A stretch of 64,000 bases of DNA from Halomarina halobia. Its GTDB lineage: Archaea > Halobacteriota > Halobacteria > Halobacteriales > Haloarculaceae. Numbering within the stretch: position 1 is the stretch's first letter; the number at the start of each line of letters is the position of its first letter. This document shows, in pieces, positions 24,295 through 32,838 of this stretch. The notes beneath the pieces are model-generated. The model made no database searches. It was not told the DNA's origin and saw only the letters and a list, made by a program, of their open reading frames with translations. Location of the stretch: positions 868,001-932,000 of the forward strand of contig NZ_CP119993.1 in the NCBI RefSeq assembly GCF_029338575.1, given 5' to 3'. Made by a program: the position numbers and the translations under genes.

Positions 24295-25656
24295 ATGGTT
24301 CGCGTAACCAGAGAAACGGATGTCGTCGTTGCCGGGACTGGAATGGCCGGTCTCGTATCTGCTGTAAGAGCTCTTGAGCACGACGCGGACGTTATCGTCC
24401 TTGAGAAGGCGCCTCGAATGGGGGGGAAAACGATCATGACGGCCGGGGCGATGATGGTTGACGAGGAGATGGACGCCAACATGGACGTATATGAGCCCCT
24501 CAAGGAAGGAACGGATTGGTTGGAAGAGATGGGGGTGGATGTCAAAGAGATGACGCTGGACGTCCCGTGGAGCGGAAAAGAAGTCGATGTCTCCGATTTC
24601 ATCGAGCATATGGGTGACAAGATCGAATCGATGGGCGGTAAAATCCTTCTAGAGACTCCATTCAAAAAACTCATCACCGATGAAGACGGGGAAATCGCTG
24701 GCGCTATTGCACACGGTGATGAGGGTCCGATCGAAATCACCGCGCCGAACGTGATCTTGGCGACCGGCGGATTCTGCGCGAGTGAGGAACTAATACAGCA
24801 GTACATCACCGAGAATACGGAAGAGCTCGTCCTCCGATGTGATCCGTGGAGCACGGGTGATGGATTTATGGCCGCCAAAGAAGTGGGTGCAAAAGCGACG
24901 ACAGGGCTTTCGAAGTTCGACGGACATCCGATGATTGCCCCTCCCGCAGAATACTCCCCGGCCCAATTCGAGGAAGCGAGTCAGTATTACGGAGCGCGAT
25001 CAATCGCGATCGATCAGAGTGGAAACCGATTTACCGACGAGTCGATTAACATTTTCGAGCGAGAGCTGATCGATGCGATGGCCAAGGAGGTCGGGGGACA
25101 AGTTTTCCTCGTGATTGATAAGGATATCTACAACGACTCTTGGGTGAATGGACACGTCGGTTCAATGGTCGAACGCGCGAAGGAGTTCGGTGGTACCGTC
25201 CTGATGGCCGAGACGCTTGAGGAGCTCGGGGAAAAACTCTCTAAAAACGGGGTTGAGGGCTCTGAGGCAGTCGCTACAATCAATGAGTTCAATGAATCCG
25301 TCGAGGCAAACAAGGGTGAGAGCTTAGAACCACCCCGAGGGCGGTATCAGGAACCTATCGATACGCCGCCGTTTTATGCTGTAGATGTCCGACCTGGCCT
25401 CTCCTTCACAATGGGCGGACTCGATATCAACGCAAATGCAGAAGTTCTTTGTCGAGCAACGAGCACAAGTAGGCTTCTCCAGAAGCCCGATTTTGATGAG
25501 GATATCTTCTATCAACCAATAAAGGGACTGTACGCCACGGGAGTCGACATCGGCAATCCGAACCGGGGATACTATGCGGCGGGTGGGCTGTCGATGGCGC
25601 TCGCCAGTGGACGAGTTGCGGGGAAACACGCGGCCAAACGAGCCGAAGAGAAGTAA
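24295..25656 (+). CDS. FAD-binding flavoprotein, fumarate reductase/ketosteroid-dehydrogenase-like
   Basis: A 453-residue flavoprotein of the fumarate reductase/succinate dehydrogenase flavoprotein family in its short, single-subunit form (relatives: flavocytochrome c fumarate reductases, urocanate reductases, 3-ketosteroid dehydrogenases). The Rossmann motif is VVVAGTGMAGLVSAVRAL (10-27). ADVIVLEKAPRMGGKTIMTAG follows, an internal ILATGGFCASEE sits near 155, and a C-terminal FAD-binding segment reads GLYATGVDIGNPNRGYYAAG then LSMALASGRVAGKHA. There is no heme domain or Tat signal, so it is cytoplasmic. It could reduce or desaturate a C=C bond next to a carbonyl. It opens the first catabolic block. 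Confidence 0.85.
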   Translation: MVRVTRETDVVVAGTGMAGLVSAVRALEHDADVIVLEKAPRMGGKTIMTAGAMMVDEEMDANMDVYEPLKEGTDWLEEMGVDVKEMTLDVPWSGKEVDVSDFIEHMGDKIESMGGKILLETPFKKLITDEDGEIAGAIAHGDEGPIEITAPNVILATGGFCASEELIQQYITENTEELVLRCDPWSTGDGFMAAKEVGAKATTGLSKFDGHPMIAPPAEYSPAQFEEASQYYGARSIAIDQSGNRFTDESINIFERELIDAMAKEVGGQVFLVIDKDIYNDSWVNGHVGSMVERAKEFGGTVLMAETLEELGEKLSKNGVEGSEAVATINEFNESVEANKGESLEPPRGRYQEPIDTPPFYAVDVRPGLSFTMGGLDINANAEVLCRATSTSRLLQKPDFDEDIFYQPIKGLYATGVDIGNPNRGYYAAGGLSMALASGRVAGKHAAKRAEEK

Positions 25657-25871
25657 CGTACACAGGAGATTAACTAGAAATCGTCCTCCACGTCGTGATC
25701 CGATACGGCCGGGGGACACACAGCGTAGATCCTACGACCATTCCTCTATGTTCTGACTTTACTGTGACGGATAGAAGGGGTAAATACATATATGATAATG
25801 ATTATTTTGTCGGCTGTGCTACTCATGCGCACGTACGAGACCCGATTCCAAGACGGGGGAGGGGTGAACGA

Positions 25872-27275
25872 ATGAGTCCAACGACCGAATCGAGACGAGG
25901 GGTCTTCACGGTACTCGGCGACGCGTCGAGTGCCCTCGTCAAGAGGTACCTGCCAGATGCGTTCCTGTTCACGATCCTACTTACGTTCGCGACGATGATC
26001 CTCGCAACCGCCTTCACAGACAAGGGGGCGGTTGAAGTGGTGACACACTGGGGCGAAGGCTTCTGGTTCGTGCTCGCGTTCTCGATGCAATCGTCACTCG
26101 CACTGCTAACGGGGTGGGCATTCGCCGATTCCCCCCCGATCAAACGTGTTCTCCGTCGGGTCGCGGAGATCCCGAACACGCAGCGACAAGCCATCTTCGC
26201 GACGGCCATCGTTGGACAGGTATTCGGCCTGTTCCATTGGGGCGTCGTCCTCATTGCGGCGGCGATCTTCGCCCGCGAGATCGGGGTCGCAATGGAGCGC
26301 AAGAACGTCGACGTCCACTATCCGCTGGTTGTCGCAACTGGCTACGCCGGGTTGCTCCCGTGGCACTTGGGACTCTCCGGTGCATCGCAGTTGCTCTCGG
26401 CCACGCCAGGGCACCCACTTGAGGACCAGATCGGCATCATCCCGGTCTCCCAGACCATGTTCAGTTTGACGAGTCTAACCATGGCCGCGGCGGTCGTAAT
26501 CACGACGTTGATCGTCATGCCCCTCATGACGCCAAAGCAGGACATCATTACCGTTCCAGAGGAGAAACTCCGGGAGGCGGAGGATATCATGGCGGACGGC
26601 GGGACGGAACAGCGTCACGGCTCAGAGGCGGGGTACAAATCCTTCCTCCTCAACAGTAGAGTGATTGGCGTGGGGATAGGCGTGCTGATCTGGGTGTACC
26701 TCCTCTACCTGTTCACGACGAACGACTTCATGAGCGTCTTTGATCTCAACATGTTCATCGCAGTGATGTTCGGTCTAGGTTTCATCTTCCACGGGACGCT
26801 CCGAAGCTACATCGCCGTCTTCCGAGACGCCCTCCGGGGTGCAAGCCAGATCATGATCCAGTTTCAGTTCTACGGCGGGATCATGGGGATCATGACTTGG
26901 TCTGGACTGGCGACACTCATCGCCGCGACCGCGGCGCAGTACTCAACTCCGCAGACGTGGTATTTCTTCGAGTTCCTCGCGTCGGGCATCGTCAACTTCT
27001 TTGTCCCCGCGGGCGGCGGCCAGTGGATCGTCACCGGACCGGTGTTGGTCAACGCCACGGAGGGGATCCCGGGAACGACGATGTCGAAGACGATTATCGC
27101 CTTCGCAATGGGTGACCAGTGGACAAACATGATCCAGCCGTTCTGGGCGTTGCCCGTGCTCGGCATCGCCGGACTGTCGATCCGCGACATGATGGGGTAC
27201 TGTGTCGTCCTGCTCGTCTTCAGCGGTATCGTCATGGGTGGTGGTGCACTGCTCATGGGGATGGGGGTGATCTGA
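25872..27275 (+). CDS. Short-chain fatty acid transporter, AtoE family (first of two)
   Basis: A 467-residue polytopic membrane protein of the AtoE/TIGR00366 group, with about 11-12 hydrophobic helices. Family-like stretches include FWFVLAFSMQSSLALLTGWAF, LFHWGVVLIAAAIFAREIG and the re-entrant-like FVPAGGGQWIVTGPVLVNAT near residues 375-395. The ATG at 25872 is preceded by GGAGGGGTGA, a strong Shine-Dalgarno, and a TATA stretch (TAAATACATATATGATAAT) lies ~80 nt upstream, so this mRNA has a leader, unlike most here. The in-frame start at 25695 is rejected. It is co-transcribed with a paralogue 1 nt downstream. Confidence 0.85.
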   Translation: MSPTTESRRGVFTVLGDASSALVKRYLPDAFLFTILLTFATMILATAFTDKGAVEVVTHWGEGFWFVLAFSMQSSLALLTGWAFADSPPIKRVLRRVAEIPNTQRQAIFATAIVGQVFGLFHWGVVLIAAAIFAREIGVAMERKNVDVHYPLVVATGYAGLLPWHLGLSGASQLLSATPGHPLEDQIGIIPVSQTMFSLTSLTMAAAVVITTLIVMPLMTPKQDIITVPEEKLREAEDIMADGGTEQRHGSEAGYKSFLLNSRVIGVGIGVLIWVYLLYLFTTNDFMSVFDLNMFIAVMFGLGFIFHGTLRSYIAVFRDALRGASQIMIQFQFYGGIMGIMTWSGLATLIAATAAQYSTPQTWYFFEFLASGIVNFFVPAGGGQWIVTGPVLVNATEGIPGTTMSKTIIAFAMGDQWTNMIQPFWALPVLGIAGLSIRDMMGYCVVLLVFSGIVMGGGALLMGMGVI

Positions 27276-27276
27276 G

Positions 27277-28656
27277 ATGTCCGCCGACACCTCAAAGTCC
27301 GCGGTGCCGAAAGCCGAGGAGGGATTCGTCCCCTTCCTGCGACAGTTTTTCCCGGAGTCGCTGACGCTCGCCGCCCTGCTGGCGGTGCTCGCATTGCTCG
27401 TCACGATTCCGTACCTCCAACCGATGACGCAATTGGAGATGCTTGCGACGGGGTTTATCCCGTTAATCTCGGTACAGATGTCGCTGATCCTGCTATGGCT
27501 GCTCTCGGCGGCTGTCGTCGAGTCAGTCCTCTTCGGTCGATTCTTCGACTGGGTGGCGCATCTTCTGCCGACCGGAAGCCAGCGGTCTATCATCTACTCG
27601 ACCGGATTCCTCGCCCTGCTGTTCGGGTGGATCAACTGGGCACTGGGGCTCATCGGTGCGATCCTCATCGGCCGTCACCTCTGTAGGACGGCCGAGGAAA
27701 ACGGCGTCCGGGTCCACTACCCGCTCGTGCTGATGGCTGGGCTCCTCTCGCTTGTCATCACGAACGTCGGCCTCTCGAGCCCTGGTGCGCTGCTGATGGC
27801 TGACCCCTCGGGAACAACAAACTTCCTCGTGAACCCCGACCAGGGGGAACTCGTGATCGACATGGGGGCGTTCCTCTTCACCCCGGTGAACATAGTCTCG
27901 TGTGTCATCTTCCTCTTTACCCTCCCGATGTTGCTGTCGCTGCTTGCCCCATCGGCGGAGAACGACCGGAAATCCATCTCGGAGTTCGCCGATGTCCTCG
28001 AGGGAGGCATCGCGGATACGTTCGACCATTACGTGCCGCCGGATCGCGATAAGTGGGTGTTTGCCGATGAGATCGAACAGTCCCGACTTATCAGTGTCCT
28101 CACCGGCCTGTTAGGCGCGATCTCGATCGTCGCGTACTTTCTTACAGATGGGAAGCTGACAATGCTGTGGGCCCTGTTCACGCTGATGATACTCGGGGTC
28201 GTCGTCAACTTTCCACCGATGGCGTTCGTCGAGAAAGTCAATAGCGCGGTCCGGTGGGTAAACCATCTCGCCATCCCATTCCTGCTCTACGCGTCCGTGT
28301 ACGGGCTGCTCTCGAAGGCGGATCTGTACGCACCGATTGGCGATGCTCTCGCCTCAACCGGCGTCACTCAGGTAAGTTCGTACATCGTCGCGCTGATCGT
28401 CGGACTACTGGTACCTGACCCCGGCTCACTGTGGGTCATTCAGGGGCCCGCCCTAACCTCGGCGGGCGCCGAACTAGTCCCGTCGCTCATCTCGGTGATG
28501 TACGGCGCAGGTGTCTCAAACCTCTGGCTTGGCTTCCTCTTCATTGGCCTCATCTCGAGCATCTCCGGCTTTGGATGGCGCGAGTACCTGCGCTACACGG
28601 CGATCGTGACTATCTACGTCTCAGTAGTCGTCATCGCGCTGATGCTCGCACTCTGA
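27277..28656 (+). CDS. Short-chain fatty acid transporter, AtoE family (second of two)
   Basis: A 459-residue membrane protein related to the preceding one, with shared patterns LLFGWINWALGLIGAILIGRH (cf. GLFHWGVVLIAAAIFAREIG), VHYPLVLMAG and VPDPGSLWVIQGPALTSAG (cf. VPAGGGQWIVTGPVL). The ATG is 1 nt after the first gene's TGA, so the two are translationally coupled and may form a heteromer. The second copy has replaced the GGGQW loop with DPGSLW, so substrate selectivity probably differs. The substrate is presumably a short organic acid processed by neighbouring enzymes (inference). Confidence 0.8.
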   Translation: MSADTSKSAVPKAEEGFVPFLRQFFPESLTLAALLAVLALLVTIPYLQPMTQLEMLATGFIPLISVQMSLILLWLLSAAVVESVLFGRFFDWVAHLLPTGSQRSIIYSTGFLALLFGWINWALGLIGAILIGRHLCRTAEENGVRVHYPLVLMAGLLSLVITNVGLSSPGALLMADPSGTTNFLVNPDQGELVIDMGAFLFTPVNIVSCVIFLFTLPMLLSLLAPSAENDRKSISEFADVLEGGIADTFDHYVPPDRDKWVFADEIEQSRLISVLTGLLGAISIVAYFLTDGKLTMLWALFTLMILGVVVNFPPMAFVEKVNSAVRWVNHLAIPFLLYASVYGLLSKADLYAPIGDALASTGVTQVSSYIVALIVGLLVPDPGSLWVIQGPALTSAGAELVPSLISVMYGAGVSNLWLGFLFIGLISSISGFGWREYLRYTAIVTIYVSVVVIALMLAL

Positions 28657-28825
28657 GTCGATCTGAGCCGGAATCCGTTTTCCGTTCTTCCCGTACACCG
28701 TACAATCCTTAACAGGTCGTTCGTTGTATGGGATACCATCATCTCAATCCGGCCGATGTCTCGCAAGACGACGATCGTTCGGCCATGCGTCGTTCGATCG
28801 CTGCCCGCCTCCGGTTCACGTGGAT

Positions 28826-29098
28826 AGGGGTGTGACCTCATAGAGACCGTGCCGGGCGAACGAGCACTGCTGTGTGCTATCACTACCGCACCGAACAGGA
28901 CGAAGTCTTCTACGTCATCAAGGGCACCCCCACGTTGATACCGAAGAGGGCGAGGTCATCGTCTCGGCCGGAGAACTGTTCGCGGCCGAGTCCATCTTTT
29001 CCTAGCGGGCATACGACCCGCTGGACGCCATCGGCGTCGTTCGAACACTGGTTGTCGGCGCCCTGGCGCTAGATGACTTCCAGTTCTCGGAGGAGTGA
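28826..29098 (+). pseudogene. Decayed cupin-domain gene
   Basis: Fragments of a small cupin (about 90 residues) appear in alternating frames. DLIETVPGERALL is in one frame. A shift near 28875 gives YHYRTEQDEVFYVIKGTPT, and a one-base loss near 28935 gives FDTEEGEVIVSAGELFAAES. An in-frame TAG follows near 29004, and then DPLDAIGVV and ALDDFQFSEE run to the TGA. At least two frameshifts and a nonsense codon rule out function. The first cupin motif (EQDEVFYVIKG) is otherwise well preserved, so decay is recent. Confidence 0.7.
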
Positions 29099-29180
29099 AA
29101 CAGAGTGGAGGATCCTTGAGAAATAGTCGTTAGTGTATCCGTTAGTTTTAATGCCCATTTGCCCCTTGTCTCTTATTACC

Positions 29181-30260
29181 ATGGCGCAAACGAGACAGAA
29201 CACTTTAAACGAGGTGACCGTGATCGACTCCGACGTCCATCTTACCGTTCATCCGGAGGATCTCGCGGAGTACCTCCACGAGCCCCACCGGACGCATGTT
29301 AGCAACACTACATACGGGACACCGTTCCCCTCTAGCGGGTGGGATCAGTGGATGGGTGGGAAGATCGACGACAACTGGTCTACGTTCACTACAACAGAGG
29401 CCATCGAGGAGTTTTGCGAGGAATTCCACATCGATTATCCGATCATCAACACCTTCGATCCTCTCGGGAAGTTCCCACAGAACGAACTCGCGATCGACCT
29501 AATGCGTGGATACAACGATTACGTCCTTGATCGGATCCTCGGCGAGAACGACGAGTACAAGGCGCTCATCGCGCTAGCGACCCAAGACCCCGAGAAGGCA
29601 GCCGAGGAACTCGACCGACTGGGTGATGAGGACCAATTCGTCGGCGCGTACATTGGCACTACCGGATCGCACCCGCCACTCGGCGACCCTAGTTACGACG
29701 TAATGTACCAGGCTGCGGAGGACCACGACCTCTCGATCGCGTTCCATGGGAACGCCGAGGACTTCATGTTCGAGTTTCCGCGACAGAACCAAGCACTGAA
29801 CAAGTTCCTTCAGGTCCATACTCTTGCGCACACATGGAGCCAAGAACTCACACTCGTTAGCCTCATCACTGAGGGAGTCCCAGAGAAGTTCCCCAGTCTC
29901 AACTTCATCTTTCTTGAGTCTGGCATCGGCTGGGTACCGTACACCATGTATCGGCTGAACAAGGAGTACTCCATCCGGCGCAACGAAGCCCCATTGTTGG
30001 AGAAGAGCCCCGAGGAGTACATCCGCGAATCCTGTTACTTCGCTACTCAGCCCCTAGGCGAGCCGAACGACCCTACACATATGAACGGGCTCATCGAGAT
30101 GCTCGGTACGGAGAATCTCATGTACGCCTCTGATTACCCCCACTGGGACTTCGACCATCCGAGTGGTGTCGACAAGCACCTCCGGAGTCACTTCTCCGCC
30201 GACCAGCGCAAGCAGGTACTCTACGACACGCCCGTCGAGGCGTTCAAGCTCGACATCTAA
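29181..30260 (+). CDS. Amidohydrolase-2 family metal-dependent hydrolase/decarboxylase
   Basis: A 359-residue TIM-barrel protein of the amidohydrolase-2 (PF04909) group, which includes ACMSD and other non-oxidative decarboxylases and hydrolases. It opens with VIDSDVHLTV (D16, D18, H20), the metal-ligand strand. Further His residues lie in SIAFHGNAED and LQVHTLAHTWS, and the conserved aspartate is in YASDYPHWDFDHPSG near the C terminus. ATG 29181 follows a TATA-like GTTTTAATG ~32 nt upstream. A Rieske protein gene follows after 17 nt with no promoter of its own. This pairing suggests one catabolic step acting on a cyclic or aromatic acid. Confidence 0.85.
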   Translation: MAQTRQNTLNEVTVIDSDVHLTVHPEDLAEYLHEPHRTHVSNTTYGTPFPSSGWDQWMGGKIDDNWSTFTTTEAIEEFCEEFHIDYPIINTFDPLGKFPQNELAIDLMRGYNDYVLDRILGENDEYKALIALATQDPEKAAEELDRLGDEDQFVGAYIGTTGSHPPLGDPSYDVMYQAAEDHDLSIAFHGNAEDFMFEFPRQNQALNKFLQVHTLAHTWSQELTLVSLITEGVPEKFPSLNFIFLESGIGWVPYTMYRLNKEYSIRRNEAPLLEKSPEEYIRESCYFATQPLGEPNDPTHMNGLIEMLGTENLMYASDYPHWDFDHPSGVDKHLRSHFSADQRKQVLYDTPVEAFKLDI

Positions 30261-30277
30261 TCCACACATCATTATAA

Positions 30278-30643
30278 ATGACAGAACATATCGTTGCTCA
30301 AGTAGATGAGTTACAGCCTGGTGATCGAAAGGTCGTCCAGCTCGAGGGGCGGGAAATCGGCGTGTTCAACGTCGATGGCGAGTACGTCGCATACAGCAAC
30401 TGGTGTTCCCACCAATCCGGTCCAGTCTGCGAGGGGAACATCACCGGGACGTACGAGGCGTCGTTCGACCGTGAAACACTGGAGTATGAACTGGAGTGGT
30501 GTGAAGAGGGTTACGTCCTCAACTGCCCTTGGCACGGCTGGGAGTACGACATCCGGAGCGGCTCATGTCTCTCCCGGCAGAAGGTCAAGCTTCCGTCCTA
30601 TCCGGTGAGCGTCAAGGATGAAAACATCGTCATCGACCTCTGA
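30278..30643 (+). CDS. Stand-alone Rieske [2Fe-2S] protein
   Basis: A 121-residue ferredoxin-like Rieske protein. Cluster ligands are C43 and H45 (NWCSHQSGPVCEG) and C83 and H86 (LNCPWHGWEYDIRSG). The two boxes are 37 residues apart, about 20 more than in typical Rieske ferredoxins, with an acidic insertion (TGTYEASFDRETLEYELEW). There is no membrane anchor. It starts 17 nt after the amidohydrolase stop, so it is co-transcribed. The AT-rich ATTATAAATG overlapping its ATG is not a usable promoter. It may deliver electrons or act as an accessory subunit for the neighbouring enzyme. No oxygenase alpha subunit is present in the block. Confidence 0.85.
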   Translation: MTEHIVAQVDELQPGDRKVVQLEGREIGVFNVDGEYVAYSNWCSHQSGPVCEGNITGTYEASFDRETLEYELEWCEEGYVLNCPWHGWEYDIRSGSCLSRQKVKLPSYPVSVKDENIVIDL

Positions 30644-30668
30644 CTGGTGTTGACCGAGCCTCTGGCCA

Positions 30669-31007
30669 CTATGCGTCGTCACACACCGCAGATCGGAAGG
30701 AGGTCTCGAACTCCTCGGCGGAGAGTTCGTATACCGTATTGCCCGAGTCGTCTCGGTGGCGGCCGATTCGAAAAAGCGGTCGGCCGTCCACCTCGACCAT
30801 CCAGTCGTCCGGGTAGCTCGTGTTAGTGCCGGCGAAAAGGATCGAGCAGTTGAACTCCTCCTCTAATTCGGGGACGATCTCGTGGGTGTGAGTGCCGTCC
30901 GCGAAGCACGGGGGTTGGTACGGCGGGAGCCCGCGATCCTTGCGAAGCCGCTGGTTCCGCGTCCACCAGCCTGGGAGCGGGTCTGGACGGTCGACGTTGT
31001 CGGTCAT
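30669..31007 (-). CDS. Hypothetical protein next to the Rieske gene
   Basis: A 112-residue soluble protein starting MTDNVDRPDPLPGWWTRNQ. A basic tryptophan-rich start (GWWTRNQRLRKDRGLPPY) precedes a mixed alpha/beta part: FNCSILFAGTNTSYPDDW, MVEVDGRPLFRIGRHRDD, then an acidic helix. A TATA-like TTTACAAAC (minus strand, 31031-31039) is ~27 nt from ATG 31007, which I prefer to the GTG at 31010. It is convergent with the Rieske gene. Family not recognised. Confidence 0.6.
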   Translation of the reverse strand: MTDNVDRPDPLPGWWTRNQRLRKDRGLPPYQPPCFADGTHTHEIVPELEEEFNCSILFAGTNTSYPDDWMVEVDGRPLFRIGRHRDDSGNTVYELSAEEFETSFRSAVCDDA

Positions 31008-31067
31008 CACAATAAGTACACGGACATCATGTTTGTAAAGGGTCGGCTCCTAGTTCGGTAGCGGTCA

Positions 31068-31835
31068 CTAGAATGCTATGACGACCTCATAAGTCAGTTT
31101 CGCCGCGATGGCGAGGAGAAGTATCTCGACGAAAATATTAAATTTCCTCTGAGGAACGTAGGGCCGGAAGCGGATACCGAGGAGGATGCCTGCGGTCAGC
31201 GGGACGAGAAACCCCACACCAAGCAGAACCTCAGTCGGACCGAAGAGACCCAGCGGGTAGAGTGTGAGGATACGCAGGCCAGTGATAATAAGGAATATCA
31301 ATGCCAGCCGGGTCGCGACCCCCGTCCTTTTCGCCCGGGACCCATAGAGGAAGCTGACGAAGATCGGCCCGCCGGTCAGAAAGGCGCCGGAAACGACACC
31401 GCCGATGCCACCAACAACGGCGCCGGCAGCCCGCGACGTTGTCCAGCTCCCGAGGTTCCCCGACCGGTGGCGGTTGACAAGGAAGCCAATAAGATAGACG
31501 CTTAGGAGGAGGTTGATGATAACGACGGGGATGGTGATGAAACCCAATACCCCGACGACGGTGCCTACGAGAATTGCGATGAAGAACTCGGGTCGGTCAG
31601 TGAGAAAACGCCACGGGATCCCGTCAGAGACGAGTAACGGTACGTTTGAAAGGAACATGGGCAGTGTAAGCGCAGCAAGCGCGATCTTCGGCGGGAAGAG
31701 TTGGACGAGCACTGGCACCGAGAGAAGGCCGATGGCGAACCCCGTACACCCCTTCACTACTCCGACGAACAGCAGAAAGACGGCAACAAGGACAAGCGTC
31801 TGGATGGAGAGGGAGATATCAGCGAGCGCTAGCAT
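31068..31835 (-). CDS. TauE/SafE-family anion exporter (first)
   Basis: A 255-residue membrane protein with about 8 helices and the duplicated TauE/SafE layout. The N-terminal repeat begins FLLFVGVVKGCTGFAIGLLS and the C-terminal repeat begins AAGAVVGGIGGVVSGAFLTG. Members export sulfite, sulfoacetate and related anions. ATG 31835 has GGAGG just upstream and a TATA-like TTTTTGTAAGC ~24 nt away, so I prefer it to the GTG at 31844. A second, divergent-sequence paralogue lies upstream on the same strand. In the context of an amidase and amidohydrolase the exporter may remove a released anion (inference). Confidence 0.8.
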   Translation of the reverse strand: MLALADISLSIQTLVLVAVFLLFVGVVKGCTGFAIGLLSVPVLVQLFPPKIALAALTLPMFLSNVPLLVSDGIPWRFLTDRPEFFIAILVGTVVGVLGFITIPVVIINLLLSVYLIGFLVNRHRSGNLGSWTTSRAAGAVVGGIGGVVSGAFLTGGPIFVSFLYGSRAKRTGVATRLALIFLIITGLRILTLYPLGLFGPTEVLLGVGFLVPLTAGILLGIRFRPYVPQRKFNIFVEILLLAIAAKLTYEVVIAF

Positions 31836-31899
31836 ATCCTCCACTCAGGAGCTGCTTACAAAAACTCCGCGGTAAGGAGACGCAAGGACGGATGTGCTA

Positions 31900-32667
31900 C
31901 TACTGGAGCGCGAGGTACGGACCGACGACGATCAGCGTCACTCCGAGGGCGATCTTTAGGCGATCCGGCTGGACGTAGTGGGCAATGCGCCACCCAAGGA
32001 ACGCACCGACGAGCTGAGGGATGCCGACGAGGAGTGCGAGCGGGAGGGAGACTGCGCCGTTCAACGCGTAGCCCACGGTCGCAAACGTCGCAATGAAGAT
32101 TGATTGGACCTGCGCGACGGCTAGTGCGGGGAGCATCGACACTCCGAGTACGATCAACACGGGAACGGCGATGACAGGCCCGCCGACACCCAATAGACCG
32201 CTGAGACAGCCAAGGATGAGACCAATTACGCTGATAAGTGCCATCCCGCTCGACGTCGAAAGGTCGACGTTGAATTGGGGAAGCCGCGTCGAGCGCTCGC
32301 GGTAGATAATGAGGAACCCAGTCACGATGGCGAAGCCGCCAAGCAACAATCCGAACTCCTCACGGGAGACGTAGGCGTTGAGTTCAGCTCCGGCGAGTGC
32401 GCCGAGGATACTTGAGACGCTCAACAGTCCCGCCATGCGCGCGTTTCCCTCGATTGCGAGCTCGCCTGATTGGAGGTAGGCGAAACTGCCAAGCAGTCCG
32501 ACGCCGATGAAGGTGAGCTGTGCCGTGCCTGCGACTGTCGATGAGGAAACGGTGGTGAGCGTATAAAGCGCGATGGTGGTAAAGATACCGCCGGGACCGA
32601 GCGTCGTACAGCCGATGCCGGCCAGAAAGGCGATGCCAACTAGTACCGCAGCGAGGGTAATCGACAT
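31900..32667 (-). CDS. TauE/SafE-family anion exporter (second)
   Basis: A 255-residue protein with the same 8-helix, two-repeat plan. Repeat 1 is around AVLVGIAFLAGIGCTTLGPGG, and repeat 2 is around VIGLILGCLSGLLGVGGPVIAVPVL. It retains the GVGGPV signature that the neighbouring paralogue has as GGPIF. The two are too diverged to be a recent duplication and may form a two-component exporter. ATG 32667 lies ~29 nt from a TATA-like GATTTACC (minus strand, 32692-32699), better than the ATG at 32679. It is divergent from the amidase gene. Confidence 0.8.
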   Translation of the reverse strand: MSITLAAVLVGIAFLAGIGCTTLGPGGIFTTIALYTLTTVSSSTVAGTAQLTFIGVGLLGSFAYLQSGELAIEGNARMAGLLSVSSILGALAGAELNAYVSREEFGLLLGGFAIVTGFLIIYRERSTRLPQFNVDLSTSSGMALISVIGLILGCLSGLLGVGGPVIAVPVLIVLGVSMLPALAVAQVQSIFIATFATVGYALNGAVSLPLALLVGIPQLVGAFLGWRIAHYVQPDRLKIALGVTLIVVGPYLALQ

Positions 32668-32838
32668 CGCAGCTTCCATGCACCAGTCAGGAGGTAAATC
32701 GACAAAGAGGCGTCGATCGACCGAAAGAAGCGAACATTTTTAACTTTTCAGCCAGTTGCCATCAATCGTAGCTCCGTCGGCCGATCTCACTTTAGGCTCC
32801 CCCCGGAACCTTTTGTCGCTCGGCGCTATCCCAGAGAT

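Noticed and set aside
30270..30280. ATTATAAATG as a promoter for the Rieske gene
   Set aside because: It overlaps the ATG itself, so the transcript could not start before the start codon. The 17-nt gap to the amidohydrolase indicates co-transcription.
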